The notes: a model not told the origin generated them from the letters alone. Shown: positions 26,386 through 37,225, counted from the first letter of the stretch. The stretch is DNA of 64,000 bases from Dinoroseobacter sp965279125 (GCA_965279125.1 CBDIHL010000028.1:1-64000), one strand, 5' to 3'. A program made the numbers and translations.

Positions 26386-26664
26386 TGTGTCGTTCTCCAG
26401 ATTTTTAGCACGTCCCGCCATCAGCGGCGGGTCAGGTAGAAAACGTGGCAAAAGGTGTATTGGATTTGCATAAAATCTGCTTAAACGCGCTTGACCCAAG
26501 ACGTTTGCTCGCTAAGCGCGCGCCCAACAGAATGTCCCATCACAAACGGGTGAAGCGTTGTGAGAAATCCAGCGACTTTGTTTCACAGTTTTTTGCATGA
26601 AATCCCTCTCGCGCCTGATCCGACCGCCGCATAGGCTTGCCCCGGAACAGGGAGATGCACCGCG

Positions 26665-28164
26665 ATGATGATGGAATGGACCGAATATGTGGTGCAGGGG
26701 CTGATCTATGCCTTCGTGCTGGTTGTGGGGCTTGTTGCGTTAACCCTTCTGATCCTCCTGATCATCGACCGCACCCAGACCCGCGACGCGATCCGGCGGA
26801 ATTATCCGGTCATTGGGCGGTTCAGAAACCTGTTCTCGACTTTGGGCGAGTTCTTTCGACAGTATTTCTTTGCCATGGACCGCGAAGAGCTGCCGTTCAA
26901 CCGCGCCCAACGCCACTGGATCGAGCGGGCTGCCGACGACAAGGGCAACACTGTCGCGTTTGGATCCACCCGTGATTTGCGCGTTCCGGGCACGCCGATT
27001 TTTGTGAACTCGGCCTTTCCGCCGCTGGATGACCAAGCCACACCTGCGCCCGCGATGATGATTGGCCCGGATACGCGGCATCCCTATCTTGCGACCTCTA
27101 TCTTTAACTTGTCGGGCATGAGCTACGGCGCAATTTCCGCCCCAGCGGTGCATGCGCTGTCGAAAGGCGCGCAGGCGGCGGGCATCTGGATGAACACCGG
27201 CGAGGGGGCTGTCAGCGAATGGCATCTGAAAGGCGGCGCGGATATCGTGTTCCAGATCGGCACTGCGAAATATGGGGTACGTAATAAAGACGGACTTCTG
27301 GACGACGCAAAGCTCGCCAAGATGGCCGAGCATCCGCAGATCAGGATGTTCGAGATCAAGCTGAGCCAAGGTGCCAAGCCCGGCAAAGGTGGCATCCTGC
27401 CCGGCGCGAAGGTCACGCCTGAAATTGCCAAGGTGCGTGGGCTGGAGGTCGGTCAGGCCTCTCATTCGCCCAACCGCCATGTGGAGGTCGATGATTGGCG
27501 CGATCTTCTCGATTTCATCGCCCATGTCCGCGAGGTCACGGGCAAACCGACCGGTATCAAGCTGTGCATTGGCGCTCTGGAGCCGATTGCCGAGTTCTTT
27601 GCGCTGATTCAGGCGCGGGGGGAGGCGAGTGCGCCGGACTTTATAACACTCGACGGGGGCGAAGGCGGGACGGGCGCGTCGCCGATGCCGCTGATTGATC
27701 TCGTGGGGATGTCGATCCGCGAGTCGCTGCCTTTGGTGGCGGATCTGCGGGCCGAGTATCAATTGCAGGATCGCATCCGTCTGGTTGCTGCCGGAAAGCT
27801 GGTTAATCCGGGTGACGTCGCTTGGGCTTTGGCGGCGGGGGCGGATTTTGTGACCTCGGCACGGGGGTTCATGTTCTCGCTCGGCTGTATTCAGGCGCTC
27901 AAATGCAACAAGAACACCTGCCCGACCGGAATCACGACCCATGACCCGCGCTTGCAACAGGGCCTCGTGGTTGAGGAAAAGTGGCACCGCGTGCAGCACT
28001 ACGCGCAAGGCATCGTGCATGAGGTCGAAACGATTGCCCATTCCGTCGGCGTGCCCGAGCCGCGTCAGCTAAAGCGCGCGCATGTGCGGATCGTGCAGCC
28101 GGATGGCAGCTCGACCCCGATGAATGTGCTCTATCCCGGCAAGCGGATACCGAGGGTTGCATGA
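26665..28164 (+). CDS. FMN-binding glutamate synthase family protein
   Basis: The 499-residue protein has one N-terminal membrane segment (YAFVLVVGLVALTLLILLII) and the FMN/glutamate-synthase barrel: NLSGMSYGAISAPAV, MNTGEGAVSEWH, the conserved KGGILPGAKVTPEIA, TLDGGEGGTGASP, and the cysteine-rich LGCIQALKCNKNTCPTG for a 3Fe-4S cluster. It lacks the amidotransferase domain of true glutamate synthase. The physiological reaction is unknown. Three consecutive ATG codons make the exact start ambiguous. Confidence 0.9.
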   Translation: MMMEWTEYVVQGLIYAFVLVVGLVALTLLILLIIDRTQTRDAIRRNYPVIGRFRNLFSTLGEFFRQYFFAMDREELPFNRAQRHWIERAADDKGNTVAFGSTRDLRVPGTPIFVNSAFPPLDDQATPAPAMMIGPDTRHPYLATSIFNLSGMSYGAISAPAVHALSKGAQAAGIWMNTGEGAVSEWHLKGGADIVFQIGTAKYGVRNKDGLLDDAKLAKMAEHPQIRMFEIKLSQGAKPGKGGILPGAKVTPEIAKVRGLEVGQASHSPNRHVEVDDWRDLLDFIAHVREVTGKPTGIKLCIGALEPIAEFFALIQARGEASAPDFITLDGGEGGTGASPMPLIDLVGMSIRESLPLVADLRAEYQLQDRIRLVAAGKLVNPGDVAWALAAGADFVTSARGFMFSLGCIQALKCNKNTCPTGITTHDPRLQQGLVVEEKWHRVQHYAQGIVHEVETIAHSVGVPEPRQLKRAHVRIVQPDGSSTPMNVLYPGKRIPRVA

Positions 28165-28275
28165 TCTCACGGGCCCGTGTTGTTTCAGCAACCGCGCCCC
28201 GCGTGACAGCAACGTGAAAGCGGTTACAGCAAAGGGTGTCTATATACTGTCAGCAAGCAGATAGGAGACACCCGC

Positions 28276-29199
28276 ATGAAACACCGCCTGACCAGTGACG
28301 ACGTCACGCCCAAGCACCTCTATATGAACCGCCGTCAGATCATGACCGGCTTTGGCGCGCTTGCCGCCGGAAGCATCGCGGGGCCAAGCCTTGCACGGAT
28401 GCCCGATGTGGCACCCGGTATCGATATGGCCGGCGGCGAGACGCCCAATAGCTGGGAAGACATCACCACCTACAACAACTTCTACGAATTCGGCACCGGC
28501 AAGAGCGATCCCGCCGCCAACGCCCATATGCTGACCATCTCGCCTTGGGCGGTGGAAATCGGCGGTCTGGTCGATAAACCGGGTATGTATAGTCTCGAAG
28601 ACATCATGCAGGGCAAAGACGTGGAAGACCGCATCTACCGGATGCGCTGCGTTGAGGCGTGGTCGATGGTGATCCCGTGGCAGGGGTTCGAGCTGCGTCA
28701 GTTGCTGGAAATGGTCGGTGTGCAGTCGGCAGGCAAATACGTCGCCTTTGAAACGCTGGTCCGGCCCGAGGAAATGATCGGTCAGAACCGGGGTACCGTG
28801 CCTTGGCCCTACCGCGAAGGTCTGCGCATGGACGAGGCGATGCACCCGCTGACCCTGATGGCGACGGGCCTCTATGGCGAGACACTGCCAAACCAGAACG
28901 GCGCGCCCATTCGTTTGGTGGTGCCGTGGAAATACGGCTTCAAGTCGATCAAGAGCATCGTAAAGATCGTCGTGACGGATACGCAGCCCGAAAACTCGTG
29001 GAACCAGATCCTGCCGAACGAGTATGGCTTCTATTCCAACGTAAACCCAAACGTGGATCATCCCCGCTGGTCACAGGCGTCCGAGCGTCGGATCGGCGAC
29101 GGTATCTTTGCGCGCCGCCGCGATACGCTGATGTTCAACGGCTACGAGGAAGAAGTTGCCGGAATGTACGAAGGTATGGATCTGGCGGAGTTCTACTGA
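28276..29199 (+). CDS. msrP: Methionine-sulfoxide reductase catalytic subunit MsrP
   Basis: The 307-residue molybdoenzyme has a twin-arginine signal (NRRQIMTGFGALAAG) and the single Mo-ligand Cys125 in YRMRCVEAWSM. With MsrQ it repairs oxidised methionines in periplasmic proteins. Its stop overlaps the msrQ start, so they form a two-gene operon. Length and motifs are standard. Confidence 0.96.
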   Translation: MKHRLTSDDVTPKHLYMNRRQIMTGFGALAAGSIAGPSLARMPDVAPGIDMAGGETPNSWEDITTYNNFYEFGTGKSDPAANAHMLTISPWAVEIGGLVDKPGMYSLEDIMQGKDVEDRIYRMRCVEAWSMVIPWQGFELRQLLEMVGVQSAGKYVAFETLVRPEEMIGQNRGTVPWPYREGLRMDEAMHPLTLMATGLYGETLPNQNGAPIRLVVPWKYGFKSIKSIVKIVVTDTQPENSWNQILPNEYGFYSNVNPNVDHPRWSQASERRIGDGIFARRRDTLMFNGYEEEVAGMYEGMDLAEFY

Positions 29200-29813
29200 T
29201 GAACGCCGTCGCCACCTTCAACGGGGCCGCGCGGAAGCTGCCGACTTGGCCCTTATATATAGTAGGGGCGACGTTGCCCGCGTGGCTGTTCTATCAAGGC
29301 GTCACCGGGGCGCTCGGCGTGGATGCCGTCAAAGCGATGGAGCACCAGATGGGTGTGTGGGGATTGCAGTTGCTGATTGCGTCGCTGCTGATCACGCCTT
29401 TGCGCAAATATGCGGGGGTGAACCTGTTGAAGTTCCGCCGCGCGATCGGGCTTTTGGCGTTCTTCTATATACTAGGTCACTTCATGATCTGGCTGGGCCT
29501 CGATATCCAGTTCCGCTGGGGCGAGATCTGGAAGGATATCGTCAAGCGTCCGGCGATCACCATCGGGATGGTCGGCTTGATCGTGATGCTGCCTTTGGCG
29601 CTGACCTCCTGGAACGGGGCGATCCGTCGGATGGGGGCGCAGGCTTGGGGCAAGTTGCACAAGTTGGCGTATCTCGCCGTGCTAGCGGGCGGCATTCACT
29701 ATGTAATGGTGGTGAAGACCTGGCAGACTGAGCCGCTGTTGTATCTGGCGGGGATCATCGGGCTGTTGGCGCTGCGGGTGAAGCTTCAAAAACGCAAAGT
29801 GGCGGCTGCGTAA
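29199..29813 (+). CDS. msrQ: Heme-binding membrane subunit MsrQ
   Basis: The 204-residue integral membrane protein has about six hydrophobic helices with histidines suited to heme ligation in EHQMGVWG, LGHFMIWLG, LHKLAYLA and GGIHYVMVV. It passes electrons from the quinone pool or flavin to MsrP. The ATG overlaps the msrP stop (TGATG). The gene is followed by the GANTC-rich leader region of the rRNA operon. Confidence 0.95.
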   Translation: MNAVATFNGAARKLPTWPLYIVGATLPAWLFYQGVTGALGVDAVKAMEHQMGVWGLQLLIASLLITPLRKYAGVNLLKFRRAIGLLAFFYILGHFMIWLGLDIQFRWGEIWKDIVKRPAITIGMVGLIVMLPLALTSWNGAIRRMGAQAWGKLHKLAYLAVLAGGIHYVMVVKTWQTEPLLYLAGIIGLLALRVKLQKRKVAAA

Positions 29814-30040
29814 GCGAGTCGTCCAAAAAATCGCCCGCGGATTGGGCAGAAACGAGTCGCCTTGGCAGATGTCAGGGCGACTCGTTCGCGTTTTGGGCGA
29901 CTCAAACCGAGTCAGCCGGGGTGAATCGCGACTGATTTGGGTCCGATTCAAAAAAATCGCCCGCTTTACGCTAGGGCAGTTTGGGTAAATCACGGTTAAC
30001 GCCCGAAGCGAGTCACGAAAAATCGGGTGACTCGCGCGGT
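29814..30040. repeat. GANTC-rich intergenic block upstream of the rRNA operon
   Basis: Nine GANTC sites fall in 218 bp (starting at 29816, 29854, 29879, 29899, 29909, 29923, 29945, 30010 and 30029). GANTC is the target of the cell-cycle methyltransferase CcrM. Two of them form the inverted pair CGAGTCGCC (29853) / GGCGACTCG (29876), which could act as the msrQ terminator. The phrase AAAAAATCGCCCGC occurs twice, about 125 bp apart, so the block appears partly duplicated. No gene was seen. Confidence 0.7.
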
Positions 30041-30601
30041 TTTCGAGCTGGTTCATCGCCAAAATCCGGGGCGTGAGCGCGAAAAACCGACGTCACTTGT
30101 GCCTCAACCCCTTAAAAACACTATATTTTGCAGGGGAAAATGCTGCAGTGCAAAAAAACGCATCTTTTTCGAAAAAAGCGCTTGCGGCCACCAGCCCATA
30201 ACCCTAAACCCGTCTTCACCAGAGGGGCAGCGACGCTCCAACGGGGCACCGGACGGGCCGCTACGGTCACTAAGGGAAGCAACTAACCGGATATAAAGAC
30301 GCTGGGTTGCGCCAACAAGATTAGGCGCTAACTCGAGTTTTTGTCTCCACGCTCTTTGAAATTGATAGATAACTGAAGAGATATGAGGGCGGTTTGGTTC
30401 ATTTCGATGGATCAACCTCTCATATCGACCTCACTAGCGAGCAGCTTGCTGCAAGCGATTATGTGAGGGTCAGCTTCACTGTTTGGACGGCTTCTGGTTA
30501 CTTTGGTAACTGAAAGCACAACAAACAGAAAGATGAATGGTTTGAACAACCATTCGATGTGCAGAGGTTCGACGTCAAGGTTAAGATCGCAAGATCTTTT
30601 C
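30041..30601 (+). promoter_or_regulatory. rRNA operon promoter and leader
   Basis: This gene-free stretch precedes 16S. An A-rich segment leads to TTGCGG near 30183, a possible -35, with no convincing -10. GCTCTTTGAA at 30351-30360 resembles boxA, the Nus antitermination element. CTGAAGAGATATGAGG at 30373-30388 is exactly complementary to 32178-32193 beyond the 16S 3' end, forming the RNase III processing stem of pre-16S. The promoter call is inference; the stem is read directly. Confidence 0.65.
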
Positions 30602-32073
<1,472 letters not shown>

Positions 32074-32222
32074 GTTTCTAGCTCAACGGAGTGCTCGCAC
32101 TCTCTAGACGTGAAACACTTAGCAGTCACTTAGTGACATAAAGACCCTCAGTCAGAGGGTCGTTCGGACCAGGCCGTCCTCATATCTCTTCAGGAAACAA
32201 TTTCAGGCCTACCGGTCTGTAT

Positions 32223-32299
<77 letters not shown>

Positions 32300-32321
32300 T
32301 GATTTCGCATAGCGGAAGTTT

Positions 32322-32397
32322 GGGGCCTTAGCTCAGCTGGGAGAGCGCCTGATTTGCATTCAGGAGGTCAGCGGTTCGATCCCGCTAGGCTCCACCA
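32322..32397 (+). tRNA. tRNA-Ala (TGC)
   Basis: The second spacer tRNA has acceptor GGGGCCT/AGGCTCC, anticodon TGC in TTTGCAT, T arm GCGGTTCGATCCCGC and an encoded CCA. Ile-Ala is the usual spacer order in this group. The 278 nt between it and 23S hold no gene, only precursor-processing sequence. Confidence 0.97.
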
Positions 32398-32807
32398 TTA
32401 CACAGTTTGATCACACAGCCTTCATCAGAAGGTTGTGTCGTCCAACTGGACGAATTGACATCGTATAGAGAGATTACAACATCAGAATTACTGATCACCC
32501 GAGTATGGGATGATCATCTGGCGGACTTGATCCGACCAGAAAGGTAATTTTGTCCAAGTCAAGTACACTAACCAATAGAGTGATCCGCACGGATCGCTCG
32601 AAAGTGTTTCTTCTAAGGAAGAAACGCGGGAAAAAGTATGCTTTTGGTCTGGAAGAGGCCTGTCTTCTTCTGGATCAAATCAAGCGCGAGAAGGGCGTTT
32701 GGCGGATGCCTTGGCAGTAAGAGGCGATGAAAGACGTGGTACTCTGCGATAAGTCATGGGGAGCTGAGAACAAGCTTTGATCCATGAATTTCTGAATGGG
32801 GCAACCC

Positions 32808-32862
32808 ACCTGACAGTTTGCTTTAATTATCTTCGGATAGCTTAAAGTTGGCTGAACCAGGT
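32808..32862 (+). other. Extended helix 9 of 23S rRNA
   Basis: ACCTG (32808) and CAGGT (32858) enclose CTTTAATTATC, a TTCG tetraloop and GATAGCTTAAAG, giving a hairpin far longer than the E. coli helix 9. In alphaproteobacteria this helix often carries a short intervening sequence removed by RNase III, yielding a 5.8S-like 5' fragment. Cleavage here is inferred from that precedent. Confidence 0.6.
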
Positions 32863-33241
32863 ACTTTTTGACTGAATACATAGGTCTTAAAGAGCAAACC
32901 CGGGGAACTGAAACATCTAAGTACCCGGAGGAAAGGAAATCAACAGATACTCCCCTAGTAGCGGCGAGCGAACGGGGACCAGCCGAGCCATGAGAGTGAC
33001 AAGAATGATCTGGAAAGATCAGCCATAGTGGGTGACAGCCCCGTATTGGAAGCTCAATTGGACGTATTAAGTAGGGCGGAACACGTGAAATTCTGTCTGA
33101 ACATGGGGGGACCACCCTCTAAGGCTAAGTACTCCTTACTGACCGATAGTGAACCAGTACCGTGAGGGAAAGGTGAAAAGCACCCCGACGAGGGGAGTGA
33201 AACAGTTTCTGAAACCGGACGCCTACAAACAGTCGGAGCTT

Positions 33242-33855
33242 GACTAGACTATAATATCAACTTGAAACCATGGCACTTTCATGTGCATGTCCGGATGCGA
33301 GAGCAGAAGGAAGTAAGCATCATGAACGGTATCTTGGCAGTCTTGTTTACCATAATTGGCCCCACAGTGATGTGGACCGATTACTGTGAAACAGGATGCT
33401 TGCAGCGTTCCAGCGCCGATGGCGGTTGGACGTTGAGCGCAGGAAGCGTGATATTCGAAGGCGAAATGATCGGAACCGAGCTTTATGCTCGCTACGACAT
33501 GGACCATAAATTCGGACCATTCCAACCCACATTCGGTGCTTCGGTAACCGAAACAGGTGACGTTTGGATCGGAAATGGTGCTGCCATTGAATGGACCTTC
33601 GGAAAGCGTGACGGCGGCTTTGTTGAGCTGTCTCTAATGCCCGGATTTTACTTTCAGGGTAGCGGCCCGGATTTGGGCGGCATTCTAGAGGCACGAAGCG
33701 GCATCGCGGTCGGTTATGAGTTTCAAAATGGCGGAAAGATGGCCCTGTCCTTCGATCACAGATCGAATGCAGACATCTATCCAACGAACCCCGGCATGGA
33801 AACATTAGCTTTACGCTACACCATGCGGTTCTAAAGTTGCTATTATTGTCTAGTC
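33242..33855 (+). other. 23S rRNA intervening sequence in helix 25, closed by a 22-bp stem
   Basis: The left arm 33242-33263 and right arm 33834-33855 are inverse complements at 20 of 22 positions (mismatches at 33250/33847 and 33257/33840). Outside them the sequence resumes as normal 23S (AGTCGGAGCTT before, GTGACGGCGTACCTTTTG after), matching E. coli positions around 533-560, the helix 25 site of known intervening sequences. The long stem is a classic RNase III substrate. Within lies a small hairpin at 33269-33289 and then a complete protein gene. Confidence 0.93.
33322..33834 (+). CDS. pagL: PagL-type lipid A 3-O-deacylase encoded inside the 23S rRNA gene
   Basis: The 170-residue protein has a short signal-like N-terminus (MNGILAVLFTIIGPT), beta-barrel alternation, and the PagL C-terminal block: GYEFQNGG, then His146-x-Ser148-Asn149-Ala, then NPGMET with Glu160, and a terminal Phe170 typical of outer-membrane barrels. 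His, Ser and Glu are the PagL catalytic triad. PagL removes the 3-O-linked hydroxyacyl chain from lipid A in the outer membrane. AAGGAAG lies 8 nt before ATG 33322; a TTG at 33262 in the same frame would start within the rRNA stem and is less likely. The stop codon TAA runs into the right arm of that stem. The whole gene lies within the intervening sequence, so it is transcribed with pre-rRNA unless it has its own promoter. Confidence 0.88.
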   Translation: MNGILAVLFTIIGPTVMWTDYCETGCLQRSSADGGWTLSAGSVIFEGEMIGTELYARYDMDHKFGPFQPTFGASVTETGDVWIGNGAAIEWTFGKRDGGFVELSLMPGFYFQGSGPDLGGILEARSGIAVGYEFQNGGKMALSFDHRSNADIYPTNPGMETLALRYTMRF

Positions 33856-34356
33856 TTGTGACGGCGTACCTTTTGTATAATGGGTCATCGACTTGGTCTC
33901 ACGAGCAAGCTTAAGCCGATAGGTGTAGGCGCAGCGAAAGCGAGTCTTAATAGGGCGTTGAGTTCGTGGGATCAGACCCGAAACCGAGTGATCTAGGCAT
34001 GACCAGGATGAAGGTAAGGTAACACTTACTGGAGGTCCGAACCCACACCTGTTGAAAAAGGTCGGGATGAGTTGTGCCTAGGGGTGAAAGGCCAATCAAA
34101 CTCGGAGATAGCTGGTTCTCTGCGAAATCTATTTAGGTAGAGCGTCATCCGAATACCCCGGGGGGTAGAGCACTGGATGGGTAATGGGGCCCCACAGGCT
34201 TACTGATCCTAACCAAACTCCGAATACCCGGGAGTACTAGATGGCAGACACACTGCGGATGCTAACGTCCGTAGTGGAGAGGGAAACAACCCTGACCTAC
34301 AGCTAAGGCCCCTAATTCATGGCTAAGTGGGAAAGCAGGTGGGACGACCAAAACAA

Positions 34357-34387
<31 letters not shown>

Positions 34388-35122
34388 TAAAGATAGCGTA
34401 ACAGCTCACTGGTCTAAATAAGTTGTCCTGCGGCGAAGATGTAACGGGGCTCAAGCCATGAGCCGAAGCTTAGGATGCACATAGTGCATGGTAGCAGAGC
34501 GTAGTGTGACATAGCTCCATGCCTCTTTTGCACCTTCGGGTGTAGCGGAGGCTCGGAGTTTACTGTGAAGCCGGCGCGTGAGCGATCCGGTGGAGTGATC
34601 ACTAGTGAGAATGATGACATGAGTAGCGACAAACAGGGTGAGAGACCCTGTCGCCGAAAGTCCAAGGGTTCCTGCTTAAAGTTAATCTGAGCAGGGTAAG
34701 CCGACCCCTAAGGCGAGGCCGAAAGGCGTAGTCGATGGGAACCAGGTTAATATTCCTGGGCCAGGAAGTAGTGACGGATCTCGAAGGTTGTTCACCCTTA
34801 TTGGATTGGGTGGGCCGCTAAGAGGTTCCTGGAAATAGCTCTTCCGTGAGATCGTACCCTAAACCGACACAGGTGGACTGGTAGAGAATACCAAGGCGCT
34901 TGAGAGAACGATGTTGAAGGAACTCGGCAAAATACCTCCGTAAGTTCGCGAGAAGGAGGCCCAGTTTCTAGGCAACTAGAGGCTGGGGGCACAAACTAGG
35001 GGGTGGCGACTGTTTACTAAAAACACAGGGCTCTGCGAAGTCGCAAGACGACGTATAGGGTCTGACGCCTGCCCGGTGCCTGAAGGTTAAAAGGAGGAGT
35101 GAGAGCTCCGAATTGAAGCCCA

Positions 35123-35205
<83 letters not shown>

Positions 35206-35460
35206 CGACTTCCCCGCTGTCTCCAACATCGACTCAGCGAAATTGAATTGCCTGTCAAGATGCAGGCTTCCCGCGGTTAGACGGAAAGACCCCGTGCACC
35301 TTTACTACAGCTTCACACTGGCATTAGGCCGAACATGTGCAGGATAGGTGGTAGACTTTGAAGCAGGGACGCTAGTCCTTGTGGAGTCACCCTTGAGATA
35401 CCACCCTTGTTCTGCTTGATGTCTAACCGCGGTCCGTTATCCGGATCCGGGACCCTGTGT

Positions 35461-35495
<35 letters not shown>

Positions 35496-35633
35496 GCGTA
35501 ACGGAGGCGCGCGAAGGTTGGCTCAGAGCGGTCGGAAATCGCTCGTTGAGTGCAATGGCAGAAGCCAGCCTGACTGCGAGACTGACAAGTCGAGCAGAGT
35601 CGAAAGACGGCCATAGTGATCCGGTGGTCCCGA

Positions 35634-35687
<54 letters not shown>

Positions 35688-36189
35688 GGTGCCCAAGAGT
35701 CCATATCGACGGCACCGTTTGGCACCTCGATGTCGGCTCATCTCATCCTGGGGCTGGAGCAGGTCCCAAGGGTACGGCTGTTCGCCGTTTAAAGAGGTAC
35801 GTGAGCTGGGTTTAGAACGTCGTGAGACAGTTCGGTCCCTATCTGCCGTGGGTGTAGGATACTTGAGAGGAGTTGCCCCTAGTACGAGAGGACCGGGGTG
35901 AACGATCCACTGGTGGACCAGTTGTCATGCCAATGGCAGTGCTGGGTAGCTATGATCGGACAGGATAACCGCTGAAGGCATCTAAGCGGGAAGCCCCCCT
36001 CAAAACAAGGTATCCCTGAGGACCGTGGTAGACCACCACGTCGATAGGCCAGAGGTGTAAGTGTGGTAACGCACTCAGCTGACTGGTACTAATGGTCCGA
36101 TAGGCTTGATTTGATCCAGTAGAAGCTAGACTTCTTCGGAAAAATCAAAAGCATACACAACGTGTGACTTGGATATGATGTTGTTGACT

Positions 36190-36309
36190 TGGTTTGGTGG
36201 TCATAGCGCGAGCAAAACACCCGATCCCATCCCGAACTCGGCCGTTAAGTGCCGCCGCGCCGATGGTACTGCGTCTTAAGACGTGGGAGAGTAGGTCGCC
36301 GCCAAACCT
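36190..36309 (+). rRNA. rrf: 5S ribosomal RNA
   Basis: GGTTTGG (36191-36197) pairs with CCAAACC (36302-36308) as helix I, and the interior has the conserved CCCGATCCCATCCCGAACTCGGCCGTTAAG. It lies about 75 nt after 23S. The ends are estimated to within a few bases. Confidence 0.95.
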
Positions 36310-36365
36310 AGCCAGCAACATCATATGTAATCTCTCTTCGATGCCTCAGTATTAACCGCTTCAAG

Positions 36366-36384
36366 CCGCCTTCGGGCGGTTTTG
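36366..36384 (+). terminator. rRNA operon terminator
   Basis: CCGCC TTCG GGCGG forms a stable tetraloop hairpin at 36366-36379 followed by TTTTG. It lies about 57 nt after 5S. The nearby initiator tRNA at 38011 is therefore probably transcribed separately. Confidence 0.9.
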
Positions 36385-36492
36385 TTGTGTTTAGGGGCCA
36401 GATCTTGGCCATGATCACAGTCTAGCCCCCAAAATCACACCTAAGGCGCTAAAACGGGCAGCATTTCCGCCACCCGTTCGCCAACTCAGGCC

Positions 36493-36693
36493 TCAATTAA
36501 GCGAAAACAACTCATCCACCGTCGTCTCTAGCACCCGCGCCAGTTTCAGCGCGAGGATGGTGGAAGGCACAAACACCCCATTCTCAACGGTATTGATGGT
36601 CTTGCGACTCACCTCGACCCGATCAGCCAGGGCGGCTTGCGTCAGATCCAACACAGCCCGCCGCTCCTTGATGCGATTGCTCAGACCACTCAT
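36493..36693 (-). CDS. XRE-family small transcriptional regulator (YozG-like)
   Basis: The 66-residue protein is a single helix-turn-helix domain: IKERRAVLDLTQAALADRVE, then VSRKTINTVENG and VPSTILALKLARVLETTVDE. Such regulators typically control an adjoining membrane protein gene. The ATG overlaps the stop of the upstream membrane gene by 4 nt. Probable operators are the CAAGGTTACA repeats upstream of that gene. Confidence 0.9.
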   Translation of the reverse strand: MSGLSNRIKERRAVLDLTQAALADRVEVSRKTINTVENGVFVPSTILALKLARVLETTVDELFSLN

Positions 36694-37100
36694 CCCGCGC
36701 GCCCTGTCAGATACGCCCAAACCATATAGGCGGCGGGGGCGACGGCCAATGGCAGCCCCATCATGAAGAACGCCTCGGCACCGCTTAAAGCACCCCCCAG
36801 AACCAGCACCAGCTGCCCCAAGAAGACCGCCATGACGACCCAGTACCCGAAGACGTAGCTGCGCAGATGCGACAGGTTCACCTGCTCGTCCCAGGCAGCG
36901 CGGGCTTCTTTCGGGCGAAACAGACCGGCAATGACGGGGGCAAATCCGCCTATCATCGCCAATGCGAACAGAAAAAAGGCCACGCCCCAAGCTGATCCGC
37001 TACCCGGTGCCAGATTGGGAATGATGACGAAGATGACAAAGATAAAGCCGACCGCAACGCAGAAATTGCCGACAAATCGGACGACAGAAACGATATTCAT
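36690..37100 (-). CDS. Four-helix membrane protein partnered with an XRE regulator
   Basis: The 136-residue protein has about four hydrophobic helices (VRFVGNFCVAVGFIFVIFVI; WGVAFFLFALAMIGGFAPVI; YVFGYWVVMAVFLGQLVLVL; FFMMGLPLAVAPAAYMVWAY). GGAG lies 7 nt before ATG 37100. It is co-translated with the XRE regulator. The pairing is common in bacteria, but the membrane protein has no known function. Confidence 0.75.
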   Translation of the reverse strand: MNIVSVVRFVGNFCVAVGFIFVIFVIIPNLAPGSGSAWGVAFFLFALAMIGGFAPVIAGLFRPKEARAAWDEQVNLSHLRSYVFGYWVVMAVFLGQLVLVLGGALSGAEAFFMMGLPLAVAPAAYMVWAYLTGRAG

Positions 37101-37139
37101 AGTTAAGCTCCATAACCTAAGGGTGACGAAATGATACTC

Positions 37140-37181
37140 CAAGGTTACATATACCTCGCCGAAAGTAACGTCAAGGTTACA
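37140..37181. promoter_or_regulatory. Direct repeats CAAGGTTACA, possible XRE operators
   Basis: CAAGGTTACA occurs at 37140-37149 and again at 37172-37181, 32 bp apart or about three helical turns. GTAAC and GTTAC also form an inverted repeat in between. They lie 40-80 bp upstream of the membrane protein/XRE operon and in its divergent intergenic region, so autoregulation is likely. Confidence 0.5.
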
Positions 37182-37225
37182 CGATCAACGCTTCTCCCTC
37201 CGCGCCAAATCGCTATGGTGGCCCC

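Noticed and set aside
33262..33321. Longer 190-residue version of the pagL-like gene starting at TTG 33262
   Set aside because: That start lies in the rRNA stem and lacks a ribosome-binding site, and the added residues would disrupt the signal peptide. ATG 33322 has AAGGAAG at correct spacing.
33347..33805. Minus-strand open frame across the 23S insert
   Set aside because: It is the mirror of the pagL-like gene, has low-complexity Arg/Ser-rich content and no start signal.
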